64,000 nt of DNA from contig NZ_DS560017.1 in assembly GCF_000154825.1 (NCBI RefSeq), positions 1 through 64,000 of the forward strand, written 5' to 3'. This DNA is from Anaerofustis stercorihominis DSM 17244 (GTDB lineage: Bacteria; Bacillota; Clostridia; Eubacteriales; Anaerofustaceae). The position numbers and the translations under genes were made by a program. The notes beneath the pieces were generated by a model. It made no database searches. It was not told the DNA's origin and was given only the letters and a program-made list of their open reading frames with translations. This document shows positions 45,315 through 53,512 of the stretch, piece by piece. Numbering within the stretch: position 1 is the stretch's first letter; each line of letters opens with the position of its first letter.

Positions 45315-46217
45315 ATGAATACAAAAAGTTTAATAACGTTTAAAACCATTCTTGAAACAGGCAGCTTTCAAAAGGCGGCAGATACTTTGAATTACACACA
45401 ATCTACGATCACATTTCAGATAAAGCAGTTGGAAGAAGAATTGTCTTTAAAACTATTTGAAAAAATAGGAAGGAAAATGGAGCTTACACAAGCAGGTAAG
45501 GATATACTTCCTTATATTGACACGATTTTACATAATGAGGAACAAATAAATAACTACGGGAAAAGTCTTTCTGAAATTACAGGCTCGTTAAAGCTGGCTA
45601 TCCCCGATTCTATTTTAATATATAATATGCAGCCCTTTTTACAAGCATTTTTACATAAAGCACCGAATATTCGCCTTATTGTAAACTCAATACCTTCAGG
45701 AGAAATAAACAGAGCCGTTATGGAGGGTAGTGCCGATATAGGTATAAATTGTGAAAAAAGCAGTTATCCCGATACTGTCATTCATAAACGACTGGGCACA
45801 TATAAAATCCTTCTTGTTGCTTCTCCTTTTATAAATAAAGATTTGCTTGATTTTACTACTCCAAATCAAAGAAAACCTCTTAGTTTGATTTGCAATGAAC
45901 CGGACGGGTATTATCAAATTGAAATGAATAAATATCTTGATCAAAAGGAAATTGTGCTTAATCCTTATATGAAAGTTCAAAGTATAGAAGCAGTAAAAAG
46001 GTGCGTAATGAATAATTTGGGGATCGCGGTCGTTCCGACCTATTCTATCGAAGAAGAGTTAAAAAACGGTTCGTTGGTGCCGATCAAGACAGAGCTTGAT
46101 GAAAAAATATTTAATTCCATTTATGTTTATAATAAAAATAAATGGCTTAGTCCGCAAATGGAGTTAGCACTTGATTTATTGGATAAAAAAGTCGGGATAG
46201 AGGATTTATTGAATTAA
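45315..46217 (+). CDS. LysR family transcriptional regulator
   Basis: 300 residues from the ATG at 45315, 7 nt after GGAGG; a TTG at 45300 is an alternative but precedes the ribosome site. The N-terminal winged helix is FKTILETGSFQKAADTLNYT and QSTITFQIKQLEEEL, followed by a periplasmic-binding-like effector domain. It is divergent from the acyl-CoA dehydrogenase by about 150 bp, the usual LysR arrangement, so it likely controls that gene. Confidence 0.92.
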   Translation: MNTKSLITFKTILETGSFQKAADTLNYTQSTITFQIKQLEEELSLKLFEKIGRKMELTQAGKDILPYIDTILHNEEQINNYGKSLSEITGSLKLAIPDSILIYNMQPFLQAFLHKAPNIRLIVNSIPSGEINRAVMEGSADIGINCEKSSYPDTVIHKRLGTYKILLVASPFINKDLLDFTTPNQRKPLSLICNEPDGYYQIEMNKYLDQKEIVLNPYMKVQSIEAVKRCVMNNLGIAVVPTYSIEEELKNGSLVPIKTELDEKIFNSIYVYNKNKWLSPQMELALDLLDKKVGIEDLLN

Positions 46218-46315
46218 TAAAATCGTTATCAGCCTAATGCGAAGGTGTTTTTATTAAGTATGATTATTAAAATTTCCTCTTAGTTTTAAAATTATATACT
46301 TAAGGGGAGAGATCT

Positions 46316-46388
46316 AAAAGTTACCATAGCTTACATCGCAGCGTCATTTAGAAAATAAAAAGCTCCTTTTATGGGAGCTTTTTATTTC
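46316..46388 (+). repeat. Right direct repeat flanking the acd/lysR segment
   Basis: Partner of 43788-43861. The terminator AAAAAGCTCC-TTTTAT-GGGAGCTTTTT lies at its right end and also serves the convergent gene. Confidence 0.8.
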
Positions 46389-46693
46389 ATCTTATAGTTC
46401 TTGAATTTATTTTCGTCTGATATGGAAACAAATAAAAATATGTTTTCTATTATTTGTCTGAGGTTATTTACTGCTTCTTTATATCCTCTGATAAAACATT
46501 CTTTTTCAGCAAAATAAGCATAATCTCCGATATCCTGCTCGATTTTTCGGAAGACTTCGTCTCCCACGGTATCATTTATCTTTTTTATGATAATAAATCT
46601 TTTATTATTGATTTCTTCAAAACCGTCTCTACTTTGATTGATATCACTGTTTATGTAATTGTCATATATTTCTTCCAATATTCGATTTTTCAT
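46382..46693 (-). CDS. DUF6809-like small helical protein
   Basis: 103 residues. Starts MKNRILEEIYDNYINS and has CFIRGYKEAVNNLRQIIENI near the end. The same pattern (ILNEIYYGDF and AFIMGFKAGARIMVEVF) occurs in the protein at 56903-57172. Both follow a ribbon-helix-helix gene. Its start overlaps the upstream stop (ATGA), which implies coupling. The function is unknown. Confidence 0.65.
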   Translation of the reverse strand: MKNRILEEIYDNYINSDINQSRDGFEEINNKRFIIIKKINDTVGDEVFRKIEQDIGDYAYFAEKECFIRGYKEAVNNLRQIIENIFLFVSISDENKFKNYKMK

Positions 46694-46851
46694 TTTTGTT
46701 CCTCATTGCTAAAAAAGTGATGATTTTTTAGACTTGAAATTATTTGATGTATTGCTTCTTGTTCACTGATATTATTTGATTTGCATATTTTATTTAACTT
46801 TTCTTTAGTTTGATTATCCATATCAATACCTATATATTTATATTCTTTCAT
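46690..46851 (-). CDS. Ribbon-helix-helix (CopG-like) small protein, 53 aa
   Basis: A 54-codon frame after CGGAGG. MKEYKYIGIDMDNQTKEKLN gives the strand, and KICKSNNISEQEAIHQIISS the two helices of an RHH fold. It is coupled by ATGA to the downstream helical protein. Confidence 0.65.
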   Translation of the reverse strand: MKEYKYIGIDMDNQTKEKLNKICKSNNISEQEAIHQIISSLKNHHFFSNEEQK

Positions 46852-46875
46852 AAAAAATACCTCCGTGTTTTATTG

Positions 46876-46961
46876 CCAAACAGAGGTACGAAGTGTATAA
46901 TATTTACATACTCCGTTTGGGGTTGGTAGTCCATGTTTGCTTGGTGAGCGGGTGGGCTACC
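46876..46961 (-). other. Two-hairpin spacer between RHH genes
   Basis: GGTAGTCCA (46925-46933) pairs with TGGGCTACC (46953-46961), 9 bp with one GU. CCAAACAGAG (46876-46885) pairs with CTCCGTTTGG (46911-46920), 9 of 10. The first hairpin starts 3 nt after the upstream stop codon. Confidence 0.55.
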
Positions 46962-46963
46962 TT

Positions 46964-47131
46964 TTATTTTTCCTTTTCATAAACCAACTTGATCCCGAGC
47001 CTTATAATTTCAGCTTTTGTTTTATTTAGCTTTTTACAGCAAAAATCTAAATAATTTATATCCTCATCTGATAATCTTACTTCCATTCTGTTTCTCTTGG
47101 GATTATTTGTGGGTCTTCCTTTTCGTAACAA
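46964..47131 (-). CDS. Ribbon-helix-helix small protein, 55 aa
   Basis: TTG start 8 nt after AAGGAGGG. The N-terminus KGRPTNNPKRN matches the KKxGRPKxxNP start of the three RHH proteins at 55993-56633. EVRLSDEDINYLDF is the DNA-contact strand, and KKLNKTKAEIIRLGIKLVYE the helices. Its own promoter carries two copies of TTATGTACGTA, so autoregulation is likely. Confidence 0.65.
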   Translation of the reverse strand: MLRKGRPTNNPKRNRMEVRLSDEDINYLDFCCKKLNKTKAEIIRLGIKLVYEKEK

Positions 47132-47148
47132 TAAAATACCCTCCCTTC

Positions 47149-47192
47149 TTATGTACGTATATATTATAATACTATTTATGTACGTAAGTCAA
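47149..47192 (-). promoter_or_regulatory. RHH promoter with repeated operator
   Basis: On the minus strand TTGACT (47192-47187), 18 nt, TATAAT. TTATGTACGTA occurs at 47149-47159 and 47176-47186 on the plus strand, 27 bp apart. One copy lies in the promoter spacer and one downstream of the -10. Confidence 0.75.
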
Positions 47193-47285
47193 TGTAAAAG
47201 TAGGATAAAGTATGATATATCGCCTATGTTTATTTTTATTTATATTGTATTTTTTTATATAAAAAGGCAAAAATTTTATGTAATC

Positions 47286-47442
47286 GAGGTGGGGTAGCGA
47301 CTGTTCCAAGAAAATCGGGTAGATTTTCTGAGGAAGTCCAGTCGCGTAAGAGCCTCCACGGCGATTGAGTGGAAGCATTTTATCCATTTTTGTTGCTTTG
47401 GACAAAAATGGTCGGGTTCTTAAGGGCGGATAGCCCTTAAAT
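47286..47442 (-). repeat. Dispersed intergenic element, full copy
   Basis: Reverse strand: hairpin 1 CCATTTTTGT-CCAAAGC-AACAAAAATGG, then CCACTCAATCGCCGTGGAGG. Hairpin 2 is AGAAAATC-TACCC-GATTTTCT, then AACAGTCGCTACCCC. Confidence 0.85.
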
Positions 47443-47547
47443 GGTTTGATAATTAGTTGCAAATAATATGAAAAAAATGTATAATAAAACAATTAATGGA
47501 AGAGTTAATAATAAAGTAAATGATTAATAAAACATGGAGGAAAAAAC

Positions 47548-49008
47548 ATGGCTTTATATGACAAAACTATATATGAGTTAAGAGAGCTTCTAGATAAAAA
47601 AGAAGTGAGTGCAAGTGAAGTTTTAAACAGCTATATCGATAGGATAGAAGCGGTGGATACTAAGCTTGACGCATTCTTGACAAAGACTTTTGACCTTGCT
47701 AAGAAAAATGCAAAGGAAAGTGAAGAAAGGATATTGAAAGGGGAAACATTAAGTGTTTTGGACGGTATACCTTATGCTCTAAAGGATAATATGTGTACCA
47801 AGGATATAAGGACTACTTGTTCATCCAAACTTCTTGATAACTTTATACCTCCTTATTCCGCTACGGTTTATAAAAAGCTTCAAAAAAGCGGAGCCGTTTT
47901 ACTCGGTAAAGTGGATATGGACGAATTTGCAATGGGTTCTTCAAACGAAAACTCGGCTTATCATATCGTAAAAAATCCATGGGATACTTCAAGAGTTCCG
48001 GGAGGTTCTTCGGGAGCCTGTGCCGTAAGCGTAAGTGCGGGTGAAGCCGCATTCTCTCTCGGTTCCGATACAGGCGGATCGATAAGGACTCCTGCCGCAT
48101 TCTGCGGAGTGACCGGACTTAAACCTACCTACGGAAGAGTATCCAGATACGGACTTGTTGCTTTTGCTTCTTCTCTTGACCAAATCGGTCCTTTCGGAAA
48201 AGATATAAAAGACGTTGCAAGTGTACTCAATGTGATTGCGGGACATGACGAAAACGACTCTACCAGTATGAAAGTGGACGTGCCGGATTATACTTCTTTC
48301 CTTAGTGAAGATATCAAGGGAATGAAAGTCGGCGTGGATTATGCTCTTTTGGACGAAAATAAAATAGATAAAGATGTTGTTTATAATATAAGAAAAGCCA
48401 TAGATAAATTCAAGGAAATGGGAGCTGAAATCGTAGATATTTCCTTTGACTGTTTCGATTATGCAATACCTGTTTACTACCTTATTTCTTCATCTGAAGC
48501 TTCTTCGAACTTATCCAGATTTGACGGTATCAGGTATGGAGTAAGAGAAGAGGGCGAAACTTTGGAAGATATAATAATCAACTCCAGGACAAAAGGTTTC
48601 GGGGAAGAAGTAAAGAGAAGGATACTTCTCGGAACTTATGCTTTATCTGCGGGATACTACGATATGTATTACAACAAAGCCTTGAAAGTAAGAAAACTTA
48701 TCAAAGATTTATATAACGATATATTCAAAAAATGCGATATAGTCCTTACTCCCACAACACCCGGCGAAGCATTTAAAATCGGAGAAAAAACAACCGACCA
48801 AACTCAAATGTACTTGGCTGATATATTCACCGTTACGGCTAACTTGGTAGGTATCCCTGCTGCAAGTATACCTTGCGGAATGTCCGAAAACGGTATGCCT
48901 ATAGGACTTCAGATTTCAGCAAATGTATTCGATGAAGGTAAGATAATAAAGGCTGCTTACAATTATCAAAATGTAACGGATCATCATAAACAAAAACCAA
49001 ATTTATAG
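47548..49008 (+). CDS. gatA: Asp-tRNA(Asn)/Glu-tRNA(Gln) amidotransferase subunit A
   Basis: 486 residues, amidase-signature family. The catalytic Lys lies in PYALKDNMCT, and the Ser-cisSer-Lys triad partners lie in VPGGSSGACA and DTGGSIRTPAAFCGVTG. It releases ammonia from glutamine for transamidation of misacylated tRNA. TGGAGG precedes the ATG. It forms a two-gene unit with gatB. No gatC is visible on either side. Confidence 0.96.
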   Translation: MALYDKTIYELRELLDKKEVSASEVLNSYIDRIEAVDTKLDAFLTKTFDLAKKNAKESEERILKGETLSVLDGIPYALKDNMCTKDIRTTCSSKLLDNFIPPYSATVYKKLQKSGAVLLGKVDMDEFAMGSSNENSAYHIVKNPWDTSRVPGGSSGACAVSVSAGEAAFSLGSDTGGSIRTPAAFCGVTGLKPTYGRVSRYGLVAFASSLDQIGPFGKDIKDVASVLNVIAGHDENDSTSMKVDVPDYTSFLSEDIKGMKVGVDYALLDENKIDKDVVYNIRKAIDKFKEMGAEIVDISFDCFDYAIPVYYLISSSEASSNLSRFDGIRYGVREEGETLEDIIINSRTKGFGEEVKRRILLGTYALSAGYYDMYYNKALKVRKLIKDLYNDIFKKCDIVLTPTTPGEAFKIGEKTTDQTQMYLADIFTVTANLVGIPAASIPCGMSENGMPIGLQISANVFDEGKIIKAAYNYQNVTDHHKQKPNL

Positions 49009-49018
49009 GAGGTAAGAA

Positions 49019-50449
49019 ATGAAAAATTATACAATGGTTATAGGGCTTGAAATCCACTGCGAACTTGGCACCAAAAGTAAGATTTTCTGTTCTTGCCCGA
49101 CGGAATTTGGCGCCGAAGAAAACGCACATGTATGTGAAAGATGTATGGGAATGCCGGGAACACTTCCGGTTTTAAATAAAAAAGTAGTTGAGTATGCGGT
49201 AAAAGCGGGGCTTTCTCTAAACTGCAAAATAGCGAACTATTCTAAGCTTGACAGAAAGAATTACTTCTATCCCGACCTTCCGAAAGCTTATCAGATATCT
49301 CAGTACGACCAGCCTTTATGTATAGGTGGATATCTTGATATAACAAAGGAAAACGGGGAAGAGAAGAGGATAAATTTAACTAGGATCCATATCGAAGAAG
49401 ACGCGGGAAAGCTTATCCACGAAGATTATCAGACTCTTTTAGATAACAACCGCTGCGGAGTTCCTTTGATAGAAATAGTTACGGAACCCGAAATCAGAAG
49501 TGCGGAAGAAGCATTACTATTTGCCGAAACGGTAAGAAACAATCTTTTGACGGTGGGTGTATCGGACTGTAAAATGCAGGAAGGTTCACTTCGTTTCGAC
49601 GTAAACTTATCCGTAATGCCCGAAGGTTCTTCTGAATTCGGAACGAGAACGGAAATGAAGAACTTAAACTCTTTCAGATCTTTAAAGAGAGCTATCGAAT
49701 ATGAATATAAAAGACAGGTAAAGGCTGTTGAAAAGGGCGAAAGAATAGTTCAGGAAACCAGAAAATGGGATGACGAAAAGGGCAAGTCCTTCTCTATGAG
49801 AAGTAAAGAAGACGCTCATGACTATCGTTATTTCCCTGACCCCGACCTTGTACCTATAATCCTTACGGATGAGGAAATTCAGAAGTATAAAGAAGAAATG
49901 CCCGAACTTCCTGACGCTAAAAAGAAGAGATTTATCGACGAATATAAGCTTAGCGAATATGACGCAGGTTTCCTTGCTTCATCTATAGAAGTAGGAAACT
50001 TCTTTGAAGAAGCTATAAAGGATACAAAGAATATAAAATCAGTTGCAAACTTCCTAATGGGGGATATTTCAGCTTATCTGAACAGCAATGAACTCGAGTT
50101 CTCCGACATCAAGTTTACTCCAAGTAACCTTGCAAAGCTCGTTAACTTGGTAGATAAAGGAGATATCAACTTATCTACGGCTAAAAAAGTCTTAAGCGAA
50201 ATGTTTGAAAGCGGAAAAGACGCCGAAGAAATAGTCGAAGAAAAAGGACTTAAACAAATGAACGACACCGGAGAAATCAAGGCTATCGTAGAAAAGATAT
50301 TAAATGATAATCCTCAGGTCGTTGAAGATTTAAAAGGCGGAAAGAAAAAAGCTGGCGGATTTGTTGTCGGTCAGGTAATGAGACAGACAAAAGGAAAAGC
50401 CAATCCGGGAATAGTTAATCAATTAATCAACGAAATACTCGGATTATAA
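49019..50449 (+). CDS. gatB: Asp-tRNA(Asn)/Glu-tRNA(Gln) amidotransferase subunit B
   Basis: 476 residues. The N-terminal GatB kinase-like domain is recognisable from GLEIHCELGTKSKIFCSCP, DRKNYFYPDLPKAYQISQYD and HIEEDAGK. The C-terminal YqeY-like tail ends VGQVMRQTKGKANPGIVNQL. It activates the Glu- or Asp-tRNA by phosphorylation and binds tRNA. It lies 10 nt after gatA with GGAGG. Confidence 0.96.
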   Translation: MKNYTMVIGLEIHCELGTKSKIFCSCPTEFGAEENAHVCERCMGMPGTLPVLNKKVVEYAVKAGLSLNCKIANYSKLDRKNYFYPDLPKAYQISQYDQPLCIGGYLDITKENGEEKRINLTRIHIEEDAGKLIHEDYQTLLDNNRCGVPLIEIVTEPEIRSAEEALLFAETVRNNLLTVGVSDCKMQEGSLRFDVNLSVMPEGSSEFGTRTEMKNLNSFRSLKRAIEYEYKRQVKAVEKGERIVQETRKWDDEKGKSFSMRSKEDAHDYRYFPDPDLVPIILTDEEIQKYKEEMPELPDAKKKRFIDEYKLSEYDAGFLASSIEVGNFFEEAIKDTKNIKSVANFLMGDISAYLNSNELEFSDIKFTPSNLAKLVNLVDKGDINLSTAKKVLSEMFESGKDAEEIVEEKGLKQMNDTGEIKAIVEKILNDNPQVVEDLKGGKKKAGGFVVGQVMRQTKGKANPGIVNQLINEILGL

Positions 50450-50483
50450 AAGAGACGCGTCTAACAGACGCAGTCTCTTTTTT
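50449..50483 (+). terminator. gatAB terminator
   Basis: AAAGAGACGCGTCT-AAC-AGACGCAGTCTCTTT with a T run, beginning at the last base of the gatB stop codon. The following 320 bp to 50806 are AT-rich with nothing recognised. Confidence 0.88.
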
Positions 50484-50806
50484 GTGAGAAAATATAAAAA
50501 ATATATGAAAGGATTATCGTTAATGTAAGTTCATAATTTTTTAATAGATAAACATTTTAACTTTTTAAAGTTATACGTTTGCTATTTATTATAAAGAGTT
50601 AATATGAAAATTAATTTGAACATTAGATATTTAATAAATATTGAGTAAATTTGTTAATATATAGTTCACTTTTATATGTGGTAGAGCATTGCTTTATAAA
50701 AATAATTATTATGTGAATTTTGTGTATCTAATATTGGTATTTCGTGTTTGAAAAATAGTTATGAAAGAGGTATAAGAGTAATATAAATAAATAGAATTTT
50801 TTAGAT

Positions 50807-50962
50807 GGGTTTGGGTAGCGGTCGTTTCAAAAATCTCGGGTAGAGATTTTTAGAAAATCCGACTGCGTAAAAGCCAACACGGCGATTGAGTGGAAGCATT
50901 TTGTCCAGTATTTTTTGCTTCGGAAAAATACTGGCAGGGTTCTTAAGGGGCAGAGCCCCTTA
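50807..50962 (-). repeat. Dispersed intergenic element, full copy
   Basis: Reverse strand: AAGGGGCTCTGCCCCTTA, hairpin 1 CCAGTATTTTT-CCGAAGC-AAAAAATACTGG, then CCACTCAATCGCCGTGTTGG. Hairpin 2 is AAAAATCTC-TACCC-GAGATTTTT. It abuts the SIS gene's stop codon. Confidence 0.85.
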
Positions 50963-51553
50963 TTAATCTTTTAGCATTTGTCCAACCGCACCGTTAGGGT
51001 GAATGAGTTTAAAGTCTTTATCCGTTATATTATTTTTCTTCATTACAGCACCGCCTATTATATCGAGGATAATGCTCGAGCATGTTGTGGAAGATGTGGC
51101 TACCATATCTTTGTCGTCCAGTTCTTTTAAGGAATTGAAAGTAATAGCTATATGGGAATTTTCGGCTATGTAAGAATTATCGTTTTCCGTAAGACCGATT
51201 ATATATGCTCCCAGCTTCTTTGCTATGGGGATAGACTGTACGAGTTCTTCGGTGTTTCCGCTTTTAGATATAGGGATAAATATATCCCCTTCTCTAATCA
51301 TTCCATATTCTCCGTGAAGGGCATTCATAACATTGATCGCTACAGACGGGATATATAAGAAATTATATATGTTTGCCGCCCTGAATGCCGCAGTGCTCGA
51401 TGAACCGCAGCCTGCAAAAATCACATTCCCTTTGCAGTTTGCTATTTTTTCAACCGCTTTATCGATTTTATCAAAATCAAGCACCTTGCTGAGGTTATTT
51501 ACCGCGTTTACTTCTCTATTAAGCATTTCTTTTAATACTTCTTTGTTATTCAT
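50963..51553 (-). CDS. SIS-domain sugar-phosphate isomerase
   Basis: About 196 residues. VIFAGCGSSSTAAFRAANIY and IPISKSGNTEELVQSIPIAK are the SIS sugar-phosphate loops. HPNGAVGQML at the C-terminus resembles arabinose-5-phosphate isomerases (KdsD/GutQ), but the CBS domains are absent. The start may be 51553 or 51565; the former leaves more room for GGATGGTG as ribosome site. The substrate is unknown. Confidence 0.83.
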   Translation of the reverse strand: MNNKEVLKEMLNREVNAVNNLSKVLDFDKIDKAVEKIANCKGNVIFAGCGSSSTAAFRAANIYNFLYIPSVAINVMNALHGEYGMIREGDIFIPISKSGNTEELVQSIPIAKKLGAYIIGLTENDNSYIAENSHIAITFNSLKELDDKDMVATSSTTCSSIILDIIGGAVMKKNNITDKDFKLIHPNGAVGQMLKD

Positions 51554-51565
51554 GTTTTTCACCAT

Positions 51566-51914
51566 CCTTTATTGATTTAATCGTTTATTTATATTTCTAT
51601 ATTACCATTTTTTATTGTTTATTTAAATATTTTTTTTACTGCATTGAAAAATTTATAAAAACTTATGTGATTAATCCTTTACGGTTTCATATTAAATAAC
51701 TGATATAAAAGTAAGGGTTTCTTTATTGTTTATATGTTTCAATTTAAAAATATGATTTTGATTTAGTTATTACTGTGTTTGATTTCCGAAGTTATTATAT
51801 TGGTTTCAAAATGAAATAAAAATCTAAAAAATATATTATTTATGATATAATTAAAAAACTTATGATAAATTTATATCACGGATTTAAAATATATATTATA
51901 CAAAGGTACAAAGT
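51566..51914. other. 350-bp AT-rich interval
   Basis: Divergent promoter space for the SIS and wall-protein genes. No structure stands out beyond general AT richness. Confidence 0.4.
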
Positions 51915-53153
51915 ATGAAACCCAAAAAAATTATTTTATCGTTAATCCTTATTTCCATTATGTTTATAACTTTATGTACACCTAATATAACAATGGCTAA
52001 AACTCAAATGAATGGTAAAAAAGATATTGATGTAAAAATAGAAAATCTAAATCCATTGGGTATTACGAAATATTCATTTGTTATTTTAACCGTTTGGGAT
52101 AAAGAAAGCGGGAATTTAATTCCGAATTTAGGTAAATTTAAAATAAAAGGCTACGACAGCAGGGGAGGCTCTTCCTTTGCTTCATTAACAACGAATAATT
52201 ATGGGGAATGTTATTGGATGCCTACACCTAATATGGGTGATGGTGTTATAACATATCTTGAAATCGATTTTGACGGAAATGATGAATATAATTCATTTAA
52301 ATTAGATAAGACAGAATGGTACACATTTAAAGATCAAAGTTATGAAACAAAAAATGTAAAGGTAGATGCAGAAATACAAGATTATAATGATACCGTTTTA
52401 TTTTCTTTTAAAGACGATGATAATAATCCTATAGAAAAATATATCACTTTTTGTGGTTATACTGGAGGAGGTTCCGATTACAAAGTCGATGAAAATGGTA
52501 TCGTAAAAATAAAGGACGAAAATTTATTTAATAATCGTTTGAAATTATCGTTATATAGTCAGGTCATAAATGATAAATATTATGTTGCAAGTGGAAGTCG
52601 TTATTACTATATCATAAAGCTGAAAATCGAAAATTCAGATGTGAAAAAAGGAGAAGGATTTAAAGGTCAGATAAAAGATGCCGACAATAATTTGGCGGTA
52701 AAAAATAAATGTATTGCATTAAAATTATCCGACGGAACCGTAAAGGACGTAAATGAAGACGGCAGTTTTACTCTCAATGCTAAAGAAACTTTAAACTGCG
52801 ACAGTTTTACTTTATTTATAAAGGATACGAAATTGGAAATTCCCCTTTACCCCGATTATCCGCAGATGGGTGTGGAGGAATTAACCATACTTGGTAATAA
52901 CAGCACTTTTGAAATAAAAAAAGAAGGAACCAAACCATCTGATGATGAAAAAGAAGATAATTCCCATAAAACCAAACCTGTAAAGGATAATACTTCAGAT
53001 AAAGAAAATAAACCGCATATTAAAAAGACAAGTACCGATGTGAAATCTCCCAATACATATGACAATACAAATTTAACGCTGATAAGCTTGGTTTTCTTGA
53101 TATCTGTTTTGGGTGTGTTATTCTCTGTGAGAAAAATAGTTAAAATAAAATAA
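51915..53153 (+). CDS. Secreted cell-wall protein with variant sorting signal
   Basis: 412 residues. Signal peptide at residues 1-30 (LSLILISIMFITLCTPNITM). The body is strand-rich with Gly/Asp loops, possibly Ig-like or Cna-B-like modules. A Lys/Thr/Ser-rich spacer (about 335-375) is followed by SPNTYDNTN, a hydrophobic helix and KIVKIK, the layout of a sortase signal. The pentapeptide differs from LPXTG and from SPKTG at the fifth position (Tyr instead of Gly). The ligand is unknown. Confidence 0.7.
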   Translation: MKPKKIILSLILISIMFITLCTPNITMAKTQMNGKKDIDVKIENLNPLGITKYSFVILTVWDKESGNLIPNLGKFKIKGYDSRGGSSFASLTTNNYGECYWMPTPNMGDGVITYLEIDFDGNDEYNSFKLDKTEWYTFKDQSYETKNVKVDAEIQDYNDTVLFSFKDDDNNPIEKYITFCGYTGGGSDYKVDENGIVKIKDENLFNNRLKLSLYSQVINDKYYVASGSRYYYIIKLKIENSDVKKGEGFKGQIKDADNNLAVKNKCIALKLSDGTVKDVNEDGSFTLNAKETLNCDSFTLFIKDTKLEIPLYPDYPQMGVEELTILGNNSTFEIKKEGTKPSDDEKEDNSHKTKPVKDNTSDKENKPHIKKTSTDVKSPNTYDNTNLTLISLVFLISVLGVLFSVRKIVKIK

Positions 53154-53188
53154 AATTTAAAACTTAGATCAATATTAGAATAAATTTT

Positions 53189-53222
53189 AAAGACTTCGTT
53201 AAATGCCTGCGAAGTCTTTTTT
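53189..53222 (+). terminator. Terminator
   Basis: AAAGACTTCG and CGAAGTCTTT around an 11-nt loop, then Ts. Confidence 0.85.
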
Positions 53223-53340
53223 GATATTTTAATCATTTTATATTCGGTAAAGCATATTATTTATTGAAATTGAAAAATAATAAGCTGTTATTAAAAATTT
53301 ATTGCCTATCGGTTCAGTAAATTTTATTTAAATGTTTTCA

Positions 53341-53369
53341 TTGACAAATCGTTGATTATACATTAAAAT
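53341..53369 (+). promoter_or_regulatory. Sigma-A promoter of the riboswitch transcript
   Basis: TTGACA, 17-nt spacer, TAAAAT. Confidence 0.75.
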
Positions 53370-53380
53370 ACTTGATTGGA

Positions 53381-53448
53381 GAGATTATATAAATTCATGA
53401 TTGGATGAATGTTTCTACCAACTGCCGTAACAGTTGACTATAATGCTC
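53381..53448 (+). promoter_or_regulatory. Purine riboswitch, guanine-type
   Basis: P1 is GAGATTA with TAATGCTC (one bulge). P2 is ATTCAT-GATTGG-ATGAAT. J2/3 is GTTTCTACC, P3 is AACTG-CCGTAA-CAGTT and J3/1 is GACTAT. The loop GG and CC can make the L2-L3 contact. The J3/1 position equivalent to base 74 is C (GACTAT, not GATTAT), which in known members selects guanine or hypoxanthine. Confidence 0.88.
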
Positions 53449-53489
53449 AATGGGAGTAGTCTACATGTTTACAAGGCAGTTATTTTTTT
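53420..53489 (+). terminator. Riboswitch-linked alternative terminator
   Basis: AACTGCC (53420-53426, the P3 5' strand) can pair with GGCAGTT (53475-53481), which is followed by A and seven Ts. Forming it needs P3 to open. GACTA/TAGTC and CTC/GAG can pair in between. Confidence 0.6.
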
Positions 53490-53512
53490 GCCAAGAACAC
53501 GGAGGTAATATG

